A DNA stretch of 64,000 nt from Prillingera fragicola (Eukaryota; Basidiomycota; Tremellomycetes; Trichosporonales; Trichosporonaceae), in contig BEDY01000001.1 in assembly GCA_002335605.1 (NCBI GenBank), forward strand, positions 2,232,001-2,296,000. The letters run 5' to 3'. Within the stretch, counting starts at the first letter, position 1; every line of letters starts with the position of its first letter. The position numbers and the translations under genes are program-made. The notes under the pieces were generated by a model that worked only from the letters and a program-made list of their open reading frames with translations, ran no database searches and was not told the DNA's origin. Positions 43,549-54,809 of this stretch are shown here, piece by piece.

Positions 43549-44500
43549 ATGTCGGTGAGTAGCTACAATCACCGGCACAGCCCCACCCAAGCTGACACAA
43601 ACATTGCAGCTCGACAATGGTCAGCGTCGTCCAGACCTCAAGCGCAAGCTCGTCGTCGTCGGAGACGGAGGTGCGTGGCGTATATCAAGCACTGCTGCGC
43701 GTATTGAGCCTATCGAGGCGCAGCTGCGGGGCTTGAATGGGTGGGCAGAGGACAATGGACTGACATAGTAGGCTGCGGCAAGACCTGTCTTCTTACCGTG
43801 TATGCCGAGAACCGCTTCCCCGAGGTGAGTCCTGCAGTCCGACGCATTGCTAACAACAGACCTATGTTCCCACCGTCTTCGAGAACCTGGTCACCATGAT
43901 CCCCTCCCCGGTCGACCCGACCAAGATCATCGAGCTGGCATTGTGGGATACTGCAGGACAAGAGGACTTTGATCGTTTGAGGCCGCTGAGCTACAACGAC
44001 ACGGACGTCATCTTGATTGTGTTTGCATGCAACCACCGCCCAAGCTTGGAGAACGTGTTTGACAAGGTGCGTCGGTCGGGCTTGCTGTTGGAACCGACGG
44101 CTGGGCTGCGAGTTGGCACCCCACGGACCACCAGGCTGCGCCGCTGCAAGCCATTCTGTCCCTCCCTGAGCAAGATGCTGACATTTGCTCCAAGTGGTAC
44201 CCCGAAATGTCACACTTTTGCGAGAGTGTGCCCCTAATCCTGGTGTGCACCAAGACGGACCTGCGACACGACCCGACAACCCAGAGCCTGATGAGCGCGC
44301 AGGGGGTGACGCCGATTACACCTGCGGAGGGCGAAAAGGTTGCCAAGCAGATCAGTGCCAGGAGGTACATGGAGTGCAGTGCCAAGGAGGGCACTGGCGT
44401 CAAGGAAGTCTTTGACGCTGCTATCCGTGAGAGTCTGCGCCGCGGTGCAGGAGTGACCAAGCTGGTCAAGAAGAGTGGCAAGAAGTGCGTCGTGCTGTAG
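43549..44500 (+). CDS. Rho-family small GTPase
   Basis: Membrane-associated molecular switch for actin organisation, polarity or wall synthesis. Five exons: 43549-43554 (6 nt, Met-Ser only), 43610-43670, 43772-43824, 43860-44066, 44195-44500 (210 residues). P-loop GDGGCGKT (20-27) is reconstituted across introns; switch I YVPTVFEN, switch [19 protein letters not shown], guanine motifs TKTD (NKxD position) and CSAK, and a C-terminal basic region ending CVVL, predicting geranylgeranylation. A Rho insert region is present ([15 protein letters not shown]). Closest to the Rho1/Rho3-like fungal groups, but the class is not settled. The first exon was accepted because the next in-frame Met is too far downstream. 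Confidence 0.9.
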
Positions 44501-44839
44501 AGTGCTGTTGATGCTGGGCTCTCCCTGGCGGAGCGATCTTGGCTGGCCTGTTGCTCGCGCATGGCGTATGGGGTGTTGTTTTTCCACGTTGCATAGAGAT
44601 TGCATGACACATTAGGACATGATACGCTGCAGACTGGTCGTGTTGTTGCTGCAGCTCGTCATCATCGAACAACAAGAGCCTGGTCACCGCAACGTTGGAA
44701 GCTGGTAGAGTGAGGAATCACGTGACTTTCGGCACTCTCTCTTGGGCAGGCCGCGCAGGCTTCGTCACTTTTCCCTCCAACATCTTGCACCTTCTGTTCG
44801 TTCTCTCCCACACAAACTACCCCCTCACCCGCTCTCGAC
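44501..44839. promoter_or_regulatory. Prohibitin promoter region
   Basis: Spacer between tandem plus-strand genes, C/T-rich over the last 90 bp before the ATG at 44840. No distinct element. Confidence 0.35.
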
Positions 44840-45874
44840 ATGAATCGTTCAACAGGCGAGGCATTTGCGCGTCTTGCGCAGCAGTTGAACCGCGCTCGTA
44901 TGCAGGCAAGCGGCGGCGGCGGCGGCGGTCGCGGCGGCTCCGGCGGCAATGTTCCTACTGGCGGCCTCTTTGCTGGCGGTGGTCTCATTGTCCTCCTTGC
45001 TGTTGGCGGTATTGCCATCAACTCGTCGCTGTTCAACGTCGATGGTGGTCACCGTGCTATCGAGTACTCGCGTCTCCACGGTATCAAGTCGACCATTTAC
45101 GCTGAGGGAACCCACTTCCGTGTAAGTAGACAATGACGAATGTCTAGGGGTTGACTCGCACACAACGTCGTGCTCTGGAAGAGTGCTGACTACATCTAGA
45201 TCCCATGGCTCGAGACCCCTATCATCTACGACGTCCGTGCCAAGCCTCGCAACATTGCGTCGCTCACCGGCACCAAAGACTTGCAGATGGTTAACATTAC
45301 CTGCCGTGTCCTCTCGCGTCCTTCCGTCAACGACTTGCCCACTATCTACCGTGAGCTCGGCACCGACTACGATGAGCGTGTTCTCCCCTCCATTGTCAAC
45401 GAGGTCCTCAAGAGTGTTGTCGCCCAGTTCAACGCTTCGCAACTCATCACCCAGCGTGAGATGGTTTCGCGCCTCGTCCGTGAGAACCTCACCCGTCGCG
45501 CACGCCGCTTCAACCTCATCCTTGACGACGTCTCCATCACCCACGTCGCCTTCTCGCCAGAGTTTACCCACGCTGTTGAGGCCAAGCAGGTCGCGCAGCA
45601 GATTGCCCAGCGTGCGGCCTTCCAGGTCGACCAGGCCATCCAGGAGAAGCAGTCGATTATCGTTCGCGCCCAGGGAGAGGCCAAGTCGGCCGAGCTCATT
45701 GGCGAGGCAGTGAGGAACAACAAGGGATTCCTTCAGCTTCGTAAGCTCGAGGCTGCGCGTGAGATTGCGACCACCCTGTCCCAGAGCGGCAACAAGGTCA
45801 TGCTCGACTCGAAGAGTTTGCTCCTCAACGTTACCGACGACGAGATGCTCGACATGGCGGGCAAGAAGAAGTAG
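44840..45874 (+). CDS. PHB2: Prohibitin-2, mitochondrial inner membrane
   Basis: Subunit of the PHB1/PHB2 ring that scaffolds the inner membrane and regulates m-AAA protease. Exons 44840-45121 and 45200-45874 (318 residues). A Gly-rich segment (residues about 25-42) precedes the membrane anchor ([14 protein letters not shown]). The SPFH/band-7 domain follows: [35 protein letters not shown], then the coiled coil with [39 protein letters not shown] is typical of PHB2 rather than PHB1. Length is close to the family norm. Confidence 0.95.
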
Positions 45875-46661
45875 GGAGACATCAGCAGAGGTTATGCAGA
45901 GCACCGCTTATTGTTTACAGTGAGAAGGGAGGGTGGTTCTAACCCAGGCAAGAGCGTCAGCAAGGCACAAAGAGTAGTGGGAGTGAGGCATGTCACGGAT
46001 CACTTCCACGCAGGGGAGGGGCGCAACGCTGGAGCACACTGAGGCGGCTGGCCGACTGACTACTGATGAGTATGAGATGAGGAGGTGATCGGGTCTTGGC
46101 CGCAGTTACCAGACCCCCGCCCAACACATGGCCCTGGAGTTGGTCCAACCCGGCGCATAAGTGCCTCCTTTTGATTGCGGATGAGTCTCTGCTGTCATTT
46201 GCAACGAGGGCCATTGGTCTGCTGATCTGCTGAGGGCTGTTGAGAAGTCAACTGGTAGCGTCTGCACATGAGAAATACACGGAACTGAAGCAGAACGACG
46301 CCCCTTTGGGAATCAAAGTCGTTGTGTGTGTGTCGAGAGCGAGATCGGATTTCAGACTCTGTGGTCAGGATGCAGGATGTAGGATATATCGGCCGTATCG
46401 GTGCCCGTGGTCTCTCATAGTCGAGAATGGTCATGACCTCCACCTCCACAAGCATTGATTTCGTATCTGCTTATGCATCTGCTGCGCGTCTGCTCGGCAC
46501 AGCGGCGCGGAGCACAGGTCATTGGTGACAATTTGGTTCGAGTCGGCGTACAAAACATATTGGCCGATCTGCTCCTGGCTCCGTCACCGGCTTTATAAAC
46601 ACGCCTCCACTCTTGTTCAACTTTTTAGTCCACCACCTCATCACCCCGCCCACTATCCACG
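45875..46661. other. Intergenic, glyoxalase-fold gene promoter
   Basis: No coding exon recognised. TATAAAC at 46594-46600 sits about 65 bp before the next ATG and is followed by a C/T-rich leader, a good core promoter candidate. Confidence 0.5.
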
Positions 46662-47075
46662 ATGCGCAGCCTCTTTCACCTGGCCTACAACGTCCGCAAC
46701 CTCGAGACCGCCCGGGTCTTCTACCGCAACGTCCTCGGCTGCAAGGAGGGCCGCAGCACCGAGACCTGGGTCGACTTTGACTTTTTCGGCCACCAAATCT
46801 CCCTCCACATTGGCGAGCCCTTCAAGACCGCCAACACGGGCAAGGTCGGCGACCACCTCGTCCCCATGCCCCATCTCGGTGCCATCCTCGAGCTGCCTGA
46901 CTGGCAGGCCCTGGCCGAGCGCTTGAAGCTGGCCAACACCAAGTTTGTCATGGAGCCCCAGCTCCGGTTCGAGGGCCAGCCGGGGGAGCAGTGGACAATG
47001 TTCTTCCTTGACCCGTGTGGAAACCCCATCGAGATCAAGGGATTCAAGTCGCTCGACACTGTTTACGATGCCTAG
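46662..47075 (+). CDS. Glyoxalase/bleomycin-resistance (VOC) fold protein
   Basis: Single-exon 137-residue protein of the vicinal oxygen chelate superfamily (two beta-alpha-beta-beta-beta modules around a metal). Opening LFHLAYNVRNLETARVFYR gives the first metal-ligand His and the usual helix; VDFDFFGHQISLH the second strand region; EQWTMFFLDPCGNPIEIKG is the classic end of module two with the Glu ligand. The short GRSTETW-FDFFGHQ subgroup is widespread in bacteria. No introns and a TATA promoter. Which reaction it catalyses (isomerase, dioxygenase or resistance binding protein) cannot be told. Confidence 0.85.
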   Translation: MRSLFHLAYNVRNLETARVFYRNVLGCKEGRSTETWVDFDFFGHQISLHIGEPFKTANTGKVGDHLVPMPHLGAILELPDWQALAERLKLANTKFVMEPQLRFEGQPGEQWTMFFLDPCGNPIEIKGFKSLDTVYDA

Positions 47076-47796
47076 AGCGCTGGACTGGCCATATTCGCCT
47101 CGCTCGAGACTCGCGTCTGCTTCGACGTTCCGAGCTGCCCGTGGCCTCCTAGAGCAAAGCCTCGGGCAGCGGTGCTTCATGTCTTTTCAGCAGACTGAGG
47201 CATCACTATAGATTAACTACAGGTGGCTATACGCATGCATGTTCATCGCATTCACGGTTCTTGGACGGGGGAAGGAAAGGGAGATTTAGTGACTCACCAG
47301 GTACCGGACTTTGGACAACGAGCAGCTTGCGTGCTGAGCCTCGTAATAATCCGTCAACACGTCCTGCCCTCGCCAGGTCTTGGCCCAATACATGCAAGCC
47401 ATGGCCCCGGAAACTCAATGGTGGATATTTCGTGCAAAGGAAGGCAAAGCCAGGTGTTTGAGATACACCCAACCTTGAGAACTCCCACCATTAGCCTCAA
47501 TCTCTTTCATCAAGAGCAGCTCGTCATTGACACAAGGGGACTCTAGGCGAGAGGGAGAGAGAGAACGAGTTGTCCGGTACTGGCTTGGGGAACGCGTGTT
47601 GTTAGTGCGATCAGCTACGCGGTGAGCCGACGATGTAAAATAGGTGCATAAATCCTGATATTCCCGGACATTCTCTCCTCGAGCTGGAACGCGTGTATAT
47701 CGCTCAACGGTCACAAACACTTCAGATACAAGGGCCGCCTCTGCATCTGCGTGGGCGCCATCCTTCCTCTCATCTCCCCACTAAGCCCCCAAGCCC
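47076..47796. other. Convergent spacer
   Basis: Between converging genes. A minus-strand donor-like site near 47294 and overlapping ORFs were examined and not accepted as a gene. Nothing else seen. Confidence 0.45.
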
Positions 47797-48762
47797 TTAC
47801 CAGCGTCCGCCACCGCCGTAGCCCTGCTGCTGGTATCCGCCGCCGTGTCCGCCGCCACCAAAGCTCGACAGGAAGGGAGGTGCGCCCATCTTGTGTCCGT
47901 ACTTTGACGAGTTCTTGCCCTGGAATCCGCGTCAGCTCCGTCACATTCACGTTGCCCACAGGCACAATACTCACGCCAAAGAGCTTGCCCAGCATTGCCG
48001 CGCCACCAGCACCAGCAGCACCGACACCGAGTGCGGCTCCCCATCCGCCGCCACCGTAGACGTTGGTGCCGTTCTTCTTCAGCAGCGAGCCGAGCACCTT
48101 GTAGCCAAGCGTGCCGACGACCATGTTGGTCTTGAAGCCGCGCTCGCCAGGCTGGCCGTCTCCGGGAGTGGTATCGGCGCCAGCGTACAGCTGCTCAGCC
48201 TCGCGGTGGGTCTCGAGCTGCTCGCTGTGGACCTGGCCAGGAGCCATGCCCGGGTGGGTCCAGCTGGTCGTCGGAGGGGTCGTGGTAGGGTTGACGTAGT
48301 AGACAGTCTTGTACTGCTCGTCCCACTCGCGGATCCTGCAATGTCAGCACTGGCTGAAGGCAGTCGCCCTTACCAAGGAGCCGGCAAGTCCTCGTTTGAC
48401 TCGTCACTGTGCTGTCCGGGAGCCCCGCCGTACTGCTGGCCACCGGCACCGCCGTAGTAACTAGCCGCCGCGCCGCCGCCAGAGTTGTGGCCGGCAAACT
48501 GCTGCTGATGCCCGCCACCGTACTGGCCGCCAGAGTTATCTCCCCAGCCGCCTTGCTGCTGGCCGCCGTACTGCTGCTGGCCACCGTTGTAGGGCTGAGG
48601 CGGACCGTAGCCGCCTGGACCTCCGGGACCGCCCATGGGAGGTGGGCCCTGCGGGGGGCCGTTCCAGCTGTTCTGCTGGGGAGCGCCCCATCCACCCTGC
48701 TGGAGAGGAGGGGCGCCGTACTGCTGCTGCTGGCCGTAGCCGCCGTTGTTGTTCCAAGACAT
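47797..48762 (-). CDS. WW-domain protein with Gln/Gly-rich N terminus
   Basis: Exons 48374-48762, 47975-48335, 47797-47919 (290 residues). Residues 1-120 are low-complexity (GGYGQQQQYG, GGQQQYGGQQQGG), prion-like in composition. A WW domain spans the first splice junction (LPAPW-IREWDEQYKTVYYVN then SWTHP, about 126-158), predicting binding to Pro-rich ligands. A glycine-zipper-like hydrophobic stretch (ALGVGAAGAGGAAMLGKLFG) follows, which may insert in membranes or aggregate, and the end is again Gly/Gln/His-rich. Similar WW proteins are common in basidiomycetes and mostly uncharacterised. Confidence 0.82.
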
Positions 48763-49474
48763 TGTTGTGAGTATGTGTAAAGTAAATGTGTAGAATGAGA
48801 GAAGATAACAGAACGAATGGATGCAGATATAGGCCTGAACGGGGCGATGACGGATCGACAGGAACGGCCCACTGTGCACAGCATACGCGCGCCCAGCCTT
48901 TGACTGTACAGCGCCGCACCGCAGCCAGGCTAAACATTGCTACCGTGTTCTACGCGTCATCTCTTGCACCTCCTGTGCCCGGATTCAAGCATACGCACAG
49001 CTAGGTAGCCCTGACACGTTTGCACGTTTGTTCGACTTGTTGCTTGGCAGGGTGGGTGCAGGCTGGGTGCGGCTGGCTGAAGAGAGCTGCCACGATGACA
49101 CCGCAGCGGCAGGCACCGCTGCAGATCAGTGGCGTGTTTCATTTACGTACACCTTGCGAGGTCAAAACAATCGGTACATCATGGTGTCACCACCTCATCG
49201 GATGAGTTCAACATGCATTGCAATGTCTGGCGTCGTTGGTGCCAAGCCAAGTGCCAAGTATAGATAACCATTCAAGGCAGTGCCATGTACCACTGCTCGT
49301 CGATCAATCGGCTTCCATCTCTGATCTGCGCCATCTCTCATCTGCGAAAAACAATATGTACTACATGCACAAGAATATGGAATGTGGTGGGCAGACAGCC
49401 CAATGCGAATCCCGCACAGCGTGAGATGGGGGCACGGGAGAGTCTGCATGACATCAACAGACACAGGCATGCCA
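48763..49474. other. Promoter region of the WW protein gene
   Basis: Spacer between tandem minus-strand genes; the part near 48763-48800 is the leader of the WW gene. No extra gene, RNA or repeat recognised. Confidence 0.4.
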
Positions 49475-50661
49475 TTAGAAGACTGATGGTCAGCAAAAGT
49501 CCAATGCGCGCCATCACAGAACACTTACTGGCACGAACCAGACCAGACCCCACAGCGAACCCAGCTCCGTGCACAGCGGCAGTACCAAGCTACCAGTCAG
49601 CAAGCCCCAAACTGCTGCGCGTCACCATACTCACCTGGCCACCAATCTTTCCAACCTTGCTGTGCTTGTGCTGCTCATCCTGCACTGGCTGCGGGCCACC
49701 TCCAGGCTGCTGCTGCGGGGGCATATAGGTTGGGACAAACGACGACGAGGCGGCAGTGTACGGTGCTTGAAAACGACCAGTGGCGCCAGTCGAGCCGTCG
49801 GGACTGGGTAGTCAGCGCCGAACCCCGAAATGTCTCTGCCCATGACGCCTGATTCGGCACGTAGCTCTGCAGGCAGATCCGCATCGCAGTCCCAGCGGTC
49901 GTGGCCACTCACAGCTTCTCGACATAGTTGCTCGGGAACAGCCCGCCCTTCTCGCTTGGCGCCCCCGACGCCGGCACGACGCGCCCACGATACCACTGGG
50001 GGTTGACCTCTTCGTCAATGACAATCACGTCGCCCTGGCGGAACTGGAGGTCGTCCGCCTCGGCGCCGTTGTAGTCCCAGAGCGCCTTTGCGTGCGGAGC
50101 TGCGGGGGCCGCAGCGGCTGGTGGAGGGGCGCAGGCTGGCAGTGACGGGGTGTACTGTGGCGCCGCTGCCGCTACTGGCGCGGCCGGGGTTGTGGTTGCG
50201 AGCTGGGGAAAGGTTGCGTACGGGTTGGGGAGGCGGGTGCGGATTGCGGTGGCGTCGGCCGGGGTGATGAGCTGGAGCTGCTCGAGGAGCGCTACGGAGG
50301 AGAGCGTCTGCGAGACGAGGTGAGAGGCGAGGGCCTGAGAGGGCTGTTGCGCGGCGGCCATGGCGGGGGGCGTTGGTGAGGGGACCGGCAGGGGTTTGGG
50401 AGGGTCGGGGAGTGAGAACGACTGTGGGGGCAGTATCAAGCTACCACGCGGTGAGCTGGGCTGCTGGGGGAAGGCAAGTGCAAATGAGTTGTACGACGGA
50501 GTGTACAATGTCGCAGGTGATGGTGAGGCCGAGGAGGCTTGTGGTGAGAATGTTACAGCAGCACTAGTGCCTGTCGTTGCAGTCGTCGTCGTCGTCGGGT
50601 ACGCAGAGCTCGAATTCCGACGGAGCCAGCGCGAGGAAGGATTGGCGGAATCAAACCCCAT
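49475..50661 (-). CDS. SH3-domain protein (Lsb1/Pin3-like)
   Basis: Four exons: 49913-50661, 49635-49803, 49529-49589, 49475-49482 (328 residues). After a Ser/Thr/Pro-rich N terminus comes a helical segment (ASHLVSQTLSSVALLEQLQL), a Pro/Ala linker, and one SH3 domain (about 190-250: AKALWDYNGAEADDLQFRQG, WYRGR, GGLFPSNYVEKL) with all core residues. The tail is Gln/Pro-rich and ends in a Gly-rich hydrophobic module GAGFAVGSGLVRAIF completed by an 8-nt last exon. Such proteins bind Pro-rich actin-patch factors (Las17/WASP type). The exact orthologue is uncertain. Confidence 0.83.
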
Positions 50662-50948
50662 AATGATGAATTGCTGTGTTGCTAGTTACAATGATGCCCT
50701 ACTGCTGCAGTGGATGAGGAGAGTGGTATGCTCGCAGGAGAGAACTTGTTGAAGGCGATAGAGGGCGCAATAGAACGTTGCATGGACACTATAGGACGCC
50801 GTCTGCACGGCGCGCACACGCCTCGTAACGCCACGGTGCTTAGGCAGGATCAGTTCAGTCCGCTCCTCAAGCACATTCCTCGTATCTCGTTACCAGCTCG
50901 CACTGACAAACAGCTGCAACAAACTTCAGGGGGGGCACGAAAATGCAT
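50662..50948. other. SH3-protein promoter and ADE12 3' flank
   Basis: 287-bp spacer between tandem minus-strand genes. No distinct element recognised. Confidence 0.4.
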
Positions 50949-52477
50949 CTAGAAGACGGTGATGGTGCTCTCACGGGCGGGGCCGGTACCAATGTACTGA
51001 ACCTTGACACCGAGGAAGTCCTCGATAAACTTGACGTAGTCCTTGCAAGTCTGGGGGAGCTCCTCAAAGGTCTTGATGTTGGTGATGTCGGTCTTCCATC
51101 CGGGGAGGGTCTTGTAGACAACCTCGACAGTGCCGAGGCGGTCGAGGTCGGCGGGGAAGCCGTCAATCTCGACACCGTCAATCTTGTAGCCGGTGGCAAT
51201 CTTGATCTCCTCAAAGCCGTCAAGAACGTCGAGCTTGGTGAGGTTGATCGAGGTGTAACCGTTGATGAGGGTCGAGTACTTGCAGACAACAAGGTCGAGC
51301 CATCCGCAGCGACGACGACGGCCAGTGACGGTACCGTACTCGGCACCAACCTCCTGGAGAGTGGTGCCGACGTCGTTGAGCTGCTCGGTGGGGAAGGGTC
51401 CACCACCGACACGGGTAGTGTAGGCCTTGATGACACCGACCGCACGCTTGATAGCGAAGGGAGGGATACCAAGACCAGTGCAGACACCGCCAATGGTGGT
51501 CGACGACGAGGTAACGAAGGGGTAAGTTCCGTAGTCGAGGTCGAGCATCAGAGCGTTGGCACCCTCAACGAGCACGCGCTTGCCAGCAGCGAGCTGCTGG
51601 TGAAGCCACGTAGGTCCGTCGACAATGTGGGGGCGGAGACGCTCGGCAAACGCGAGCAGCATCTCAATCTCGCCCTCGGTGTCAAACTCAAAGTGGCCGT
51701 AGCGCTTGAAGCGACCCTCGACGAGCTTGCGGAACTTGTCGGGGAACGAGGGGTCGTAGAGGTGGTGCACACGGAGACCCGAGCGCGAAGCCTTGGAGCT
51801 GTAAGCGGGTCCGATGCCCTTCTTGGTGGTGCCAATAGACGAGCCACCAAGCTCAATCTCCTTGAGGCCGTCGACAATCTGGTGGAAGCCCATAACCAGG
51901 TGCGCGCGGTCCGAGATGAACAGGCGGTTGGCGACCGTGAGGCCTGTATGTCAGCAGTGATTAAAGTGGGGTGCAGGGCGGCGCCGCCCAGATCATTGAA
52001 TCCGGAAGGCGCCGTTCCGCCCTTGGTTACTCACCCTTGCGCTCAAGAGTGTCAAGCTCGTTGAACAGCGAGGGAATGTGAACGACGACACCGGAACCGA
52101 TGAAGGCGTTGCACTTGGGGTTGATCAGACCTGGCCCGTCAGTTTGAGCTCGTCATTGGGGAAACGATGCACTACACACCCGAAGGAAGGAGGTTGAAAG
52201 CGTAGGTGACCTTCTCGCCCTTGTCGTTGCGAACGACAATGGTGTGGCCGGCGTTGTTGCCGCCGGCACACCGGGCGCAGATGTCGGCCTCGGCAGCGAG
52301 GATATCGACGAGTTTACCCTTGCCCTCGTCGCCCCATTGGGCTCCGAGACTGTTTGGTGTTAGTATTCCAAGAACATTGACGACGGCGGCGCTACGCACA
52401 CAACGGAAACTCCTTGCGGAGCTGTACAGTCAGCATGAGGTCTTGCAAGACCAGAGAGAGGACGCACCAGGAGACAT
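50949..52477 (-). CDS. ADE12: Adenylosuccinate synthetase
   Basis: First committed step to AMP: IMP + aspartate + GTP to adenylosuccinate. Five exons: 52468-52477 (10 nt), 52399-52420 (22 nt), 52180-52349, 52035-52130, 50949-51943 (430 residues). The two tiny exons are required to restore the N terminus and GTP loop, giving [17 protein letters not shown] with catalytic Asp18; the His loop follows in [11 protein letters not shown]. Other signatures: [40 protein letters not shown], the GTP-specificity region and the C terminus [12 protein letters not shown]. Length is as expected. Confidence 0.97.
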
Positions 52478-53251
52478 GTTGGGTGAACGTCCGGGGTAAG
52501 TGGACGATGCAACGAGTAAAAGACGCCATGCACCGAGCTTTGGACCCCAGTGCTGCCTGGCGGGCCCGATAGAGCTGTGACGGACTTCGACTCGGCGTGG
52601 GATAAATGTTAATTAATTGAATACAAGTTTATTAGTCCTCGTCCCTGTGCATGGGTGACCACCCAATCAACGGTCATTAACGGAGGCAACGGGAGCAGTG
52701 GGCACCCTGGGCGTGGCACTCGTGGTTTGCACATGGTCCGCATGCCTACAGACCATCGCAGGCCTACAACCCACACCGCTGAATCTCTGTAGGCTGCTGT
52801 GAGATTGGCGAGCAAAGCCCCATCGGCAAAAGGATGGCTTGCTTCTGCACTCTGCACTGCGCACTGGGCTCAGCTCCAGGGACAAGCTGGCCCCAGCCGC
52901 GCCCCAGACGATGGCGGCTCGGCTCAACCAAAGCTCGTGGTGCCCGCACAATCTCCTACCAATGTCCAACCATGCGGTGTCCTCGCCCGATTCAGCCGAA
53001 GACACGCTGGAACATGCCCCACAACCACAAGCACACCGAGCTGGACATTTTGTGGCCAGCGTGCGACGGCGGCCTCGTGTGCAGCGAGCAAGCGCTTTCT
53101 GATAGCACAGATGCACATGTTGCAGCTACTTTTACTTGCATCTTTTGCCCCTCGTACAATCATCAAGTACGAAACTAGAGTCTCGGCCGAGGCCTGAAAT
53201 CCCGAACACCGAGTTCGTGGATCCGCCTCGGCATGCTATGCACATTTTTCT
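52478..53251. other. ADE12 promoter and ETFB 3' flank
   Basis: An AT-rich patch with TTAATTAATT near 52610 and ATTAG at 52631 lies about 130-150 bp upstream of ADE12. A 149-codon minus-strand ORF (52667-53116) has no coding bias or domain. Nothing else was recognised. Confidence 0.4.
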
Positions 53252-54379
53252 TTAGAGGACACCAGCCTCCTTGAGCTTGGAAACAAGCTCCTGGACGGTC
53301 TCGACCTGTGGGACGTTAGCTAGAGTCATGTGCATGCAGGAGTGTGCTCACCTTGCCACCACCCTGGCGCTTGGGAGGCTCCTCGACCGAGATGGTCTCA
53401 AGGCGGGGAGTGAAGTCGAGGCCAAGGTCCTCGGGCTTGAGGGTCTCAACCTTCTTCTTCTTGGCCTTCATAATGTTGGGGAGCGAAGCGTAACGGGGCT
53501 CTGCAGAGTATGTTAGAAGCTGTCCAAACGGGGTGACGAGGGGTAGCAGTTCGCGGCTAAACGAGTACAACCAGGTGGCTCACACGTCGCGCTAGCCGAG
53601 CCACGCGCTTGAACTTACCGTTGAGACGGAGGTCGGTGGTGACAATGAAGGGGAGCTTGGACTCGATCTTCTCAAGACCACCGTCAATCTCACGGGTGAC
53701 CTCGACCTTGCCGTCGGCCGAGACATCGAGCTTGGAGGCAAACGATCCCTGGCTCCAGCCAAGGAGACCAGCGAGGGTTCCACCGGTCGAACCAGAGTCG
53801 TCGTCAATGGCCTGCTTGCCGAGGATAACAAGGTCGGTCTTGTTGTCGCGCTCAATGATCTTCTTGATCGCCTGGGCAACAGCGAGAGGCTCAACAACGG
53901 TTCCCTCGGGGACGGTGATGTGGATACCCTTGTCGGCACCCATGGCGAGGGCGGTGCGGATGGTGTCAATGGCCTTGGGGGGGCCGATCGAGAGGGCAGT
54001 GATCGACTCGACCTTCTTGGCGTCCTTCTCGCGCATGCGGACGGCCTCCTCAACGGCTGCGGCGTTAGCAATCTTGATCCGCTCACTATCATCATCCCAG
54101 CTACAAAGCTCGGTATGATCTCGGCTAAACCACCGAGGCGTTCTGCTCACCAATCTCGTCAAAGGGGTTCTGAATGTCAGCGGCTGTCTAAGCATACGAG
54201 CTCACCATCGAGTGCTTGACGTTGGTGTCAACGCCCTTGTTGCCAGCAGCTATCCGGATCTTGCTGATCGATGGTCAGTACAGCTCCACTTTGCACGCTG
54301 GCTCAACTTACACGGCATAGTCGATGGCGCGCTTGACGGGCACGAGAATGTTGACGAGGGCGGGGCGCGAAGGGTGCAT
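53252..54379 (-). CDS. ETFB: Electron transfer flavoprotein beta subunit
   Basis: Mitochondrial matrix protein that, with the alpha subunit, carries electrons from acyl-CoA and other dehydrogenases to ETF-ubiquinone oxidoreductase. Six exons: 54312-54379, 54206-54263, 54151-54169 (19 nt), 53619-54056, 53352-53500, 53252-53305 (261 residues). Recognised by [33 protein letters not shown] (built over three exons), [17 protein letters not shown] and the family signature region [20 protein letters not shown] then [16 protein letters not shown]. Matches the family length; like other ETF-beta subunits it has no obvious cleaved presequence. Shares a promoter region with COX7a. Confidence 0.96.
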
Positions 54380-54809
54380 GATGGAGCGGTAGTAGTTGAC
54401 AAGTGAAAGAAAGTTGAAAGGCAAGCGAGACAGTTGTGCTAAAGATCACGTTGATGGGGGTTCCAAGGAGATCCGACCGGTAAGGTGTGCTCGGCTCGGC
54501 ATGCTCCCTGGTACTAGCCGGTATCACTCCGTCTAAGTCCGCAGAGAAATGACACGTCGTTCTATTTTCTAGTCGGGTAGGCGTGTCAGCACGTGGCTGG
54601 TTTTGCAGTTAGGCATCTCTGCGGTACATGTCACTAGGCCTGTCGGGATCAAATGACCCAAAAACCACACCCAGTGAACCCAATGCACCCAACTCGGGCC
54701 AGGACGGAGCTCCTGGGTGAGGAGCTGCAACCAACCAGGTCTCTCCTACTCGTCGTCCAACACCACTCATTCACCTCTCTACCCCACCACCAACCACTCT
54801 CTGCCCATC
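54380..54809. promoter_or_regulatory. Bidirectional promoter of two respiratory genes
   Basis: 430 bp separate the divergent ATGs of ETFB and the cytochrome oxidase subunit VIIa gene. The COX7a side is C/A-rich with many CCAC triplets before the ATG. No individual element is certain; shared use is inferred from spacing and function. Confidence 0.4.

Noticed and set aside
44849..45904. 351-codon minus-strand ORF over prohibitin
   Set aside because: Antisense shadow of PHB2; no independent features.
47227..47720. Minus-strand ORFs with a GTGAGT-like donor near 47294
   Set aside because: Tried as a two-exon gene; no phase-consistent partner exon, poor codon bias and no recognisable sequence.
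52667..53116. 149-codon minus-strand ORF
   Set aside because: Cys/Arg/Ser-rich translation without domain, codon bias or splice support; probably chance in GC-rich DNA.
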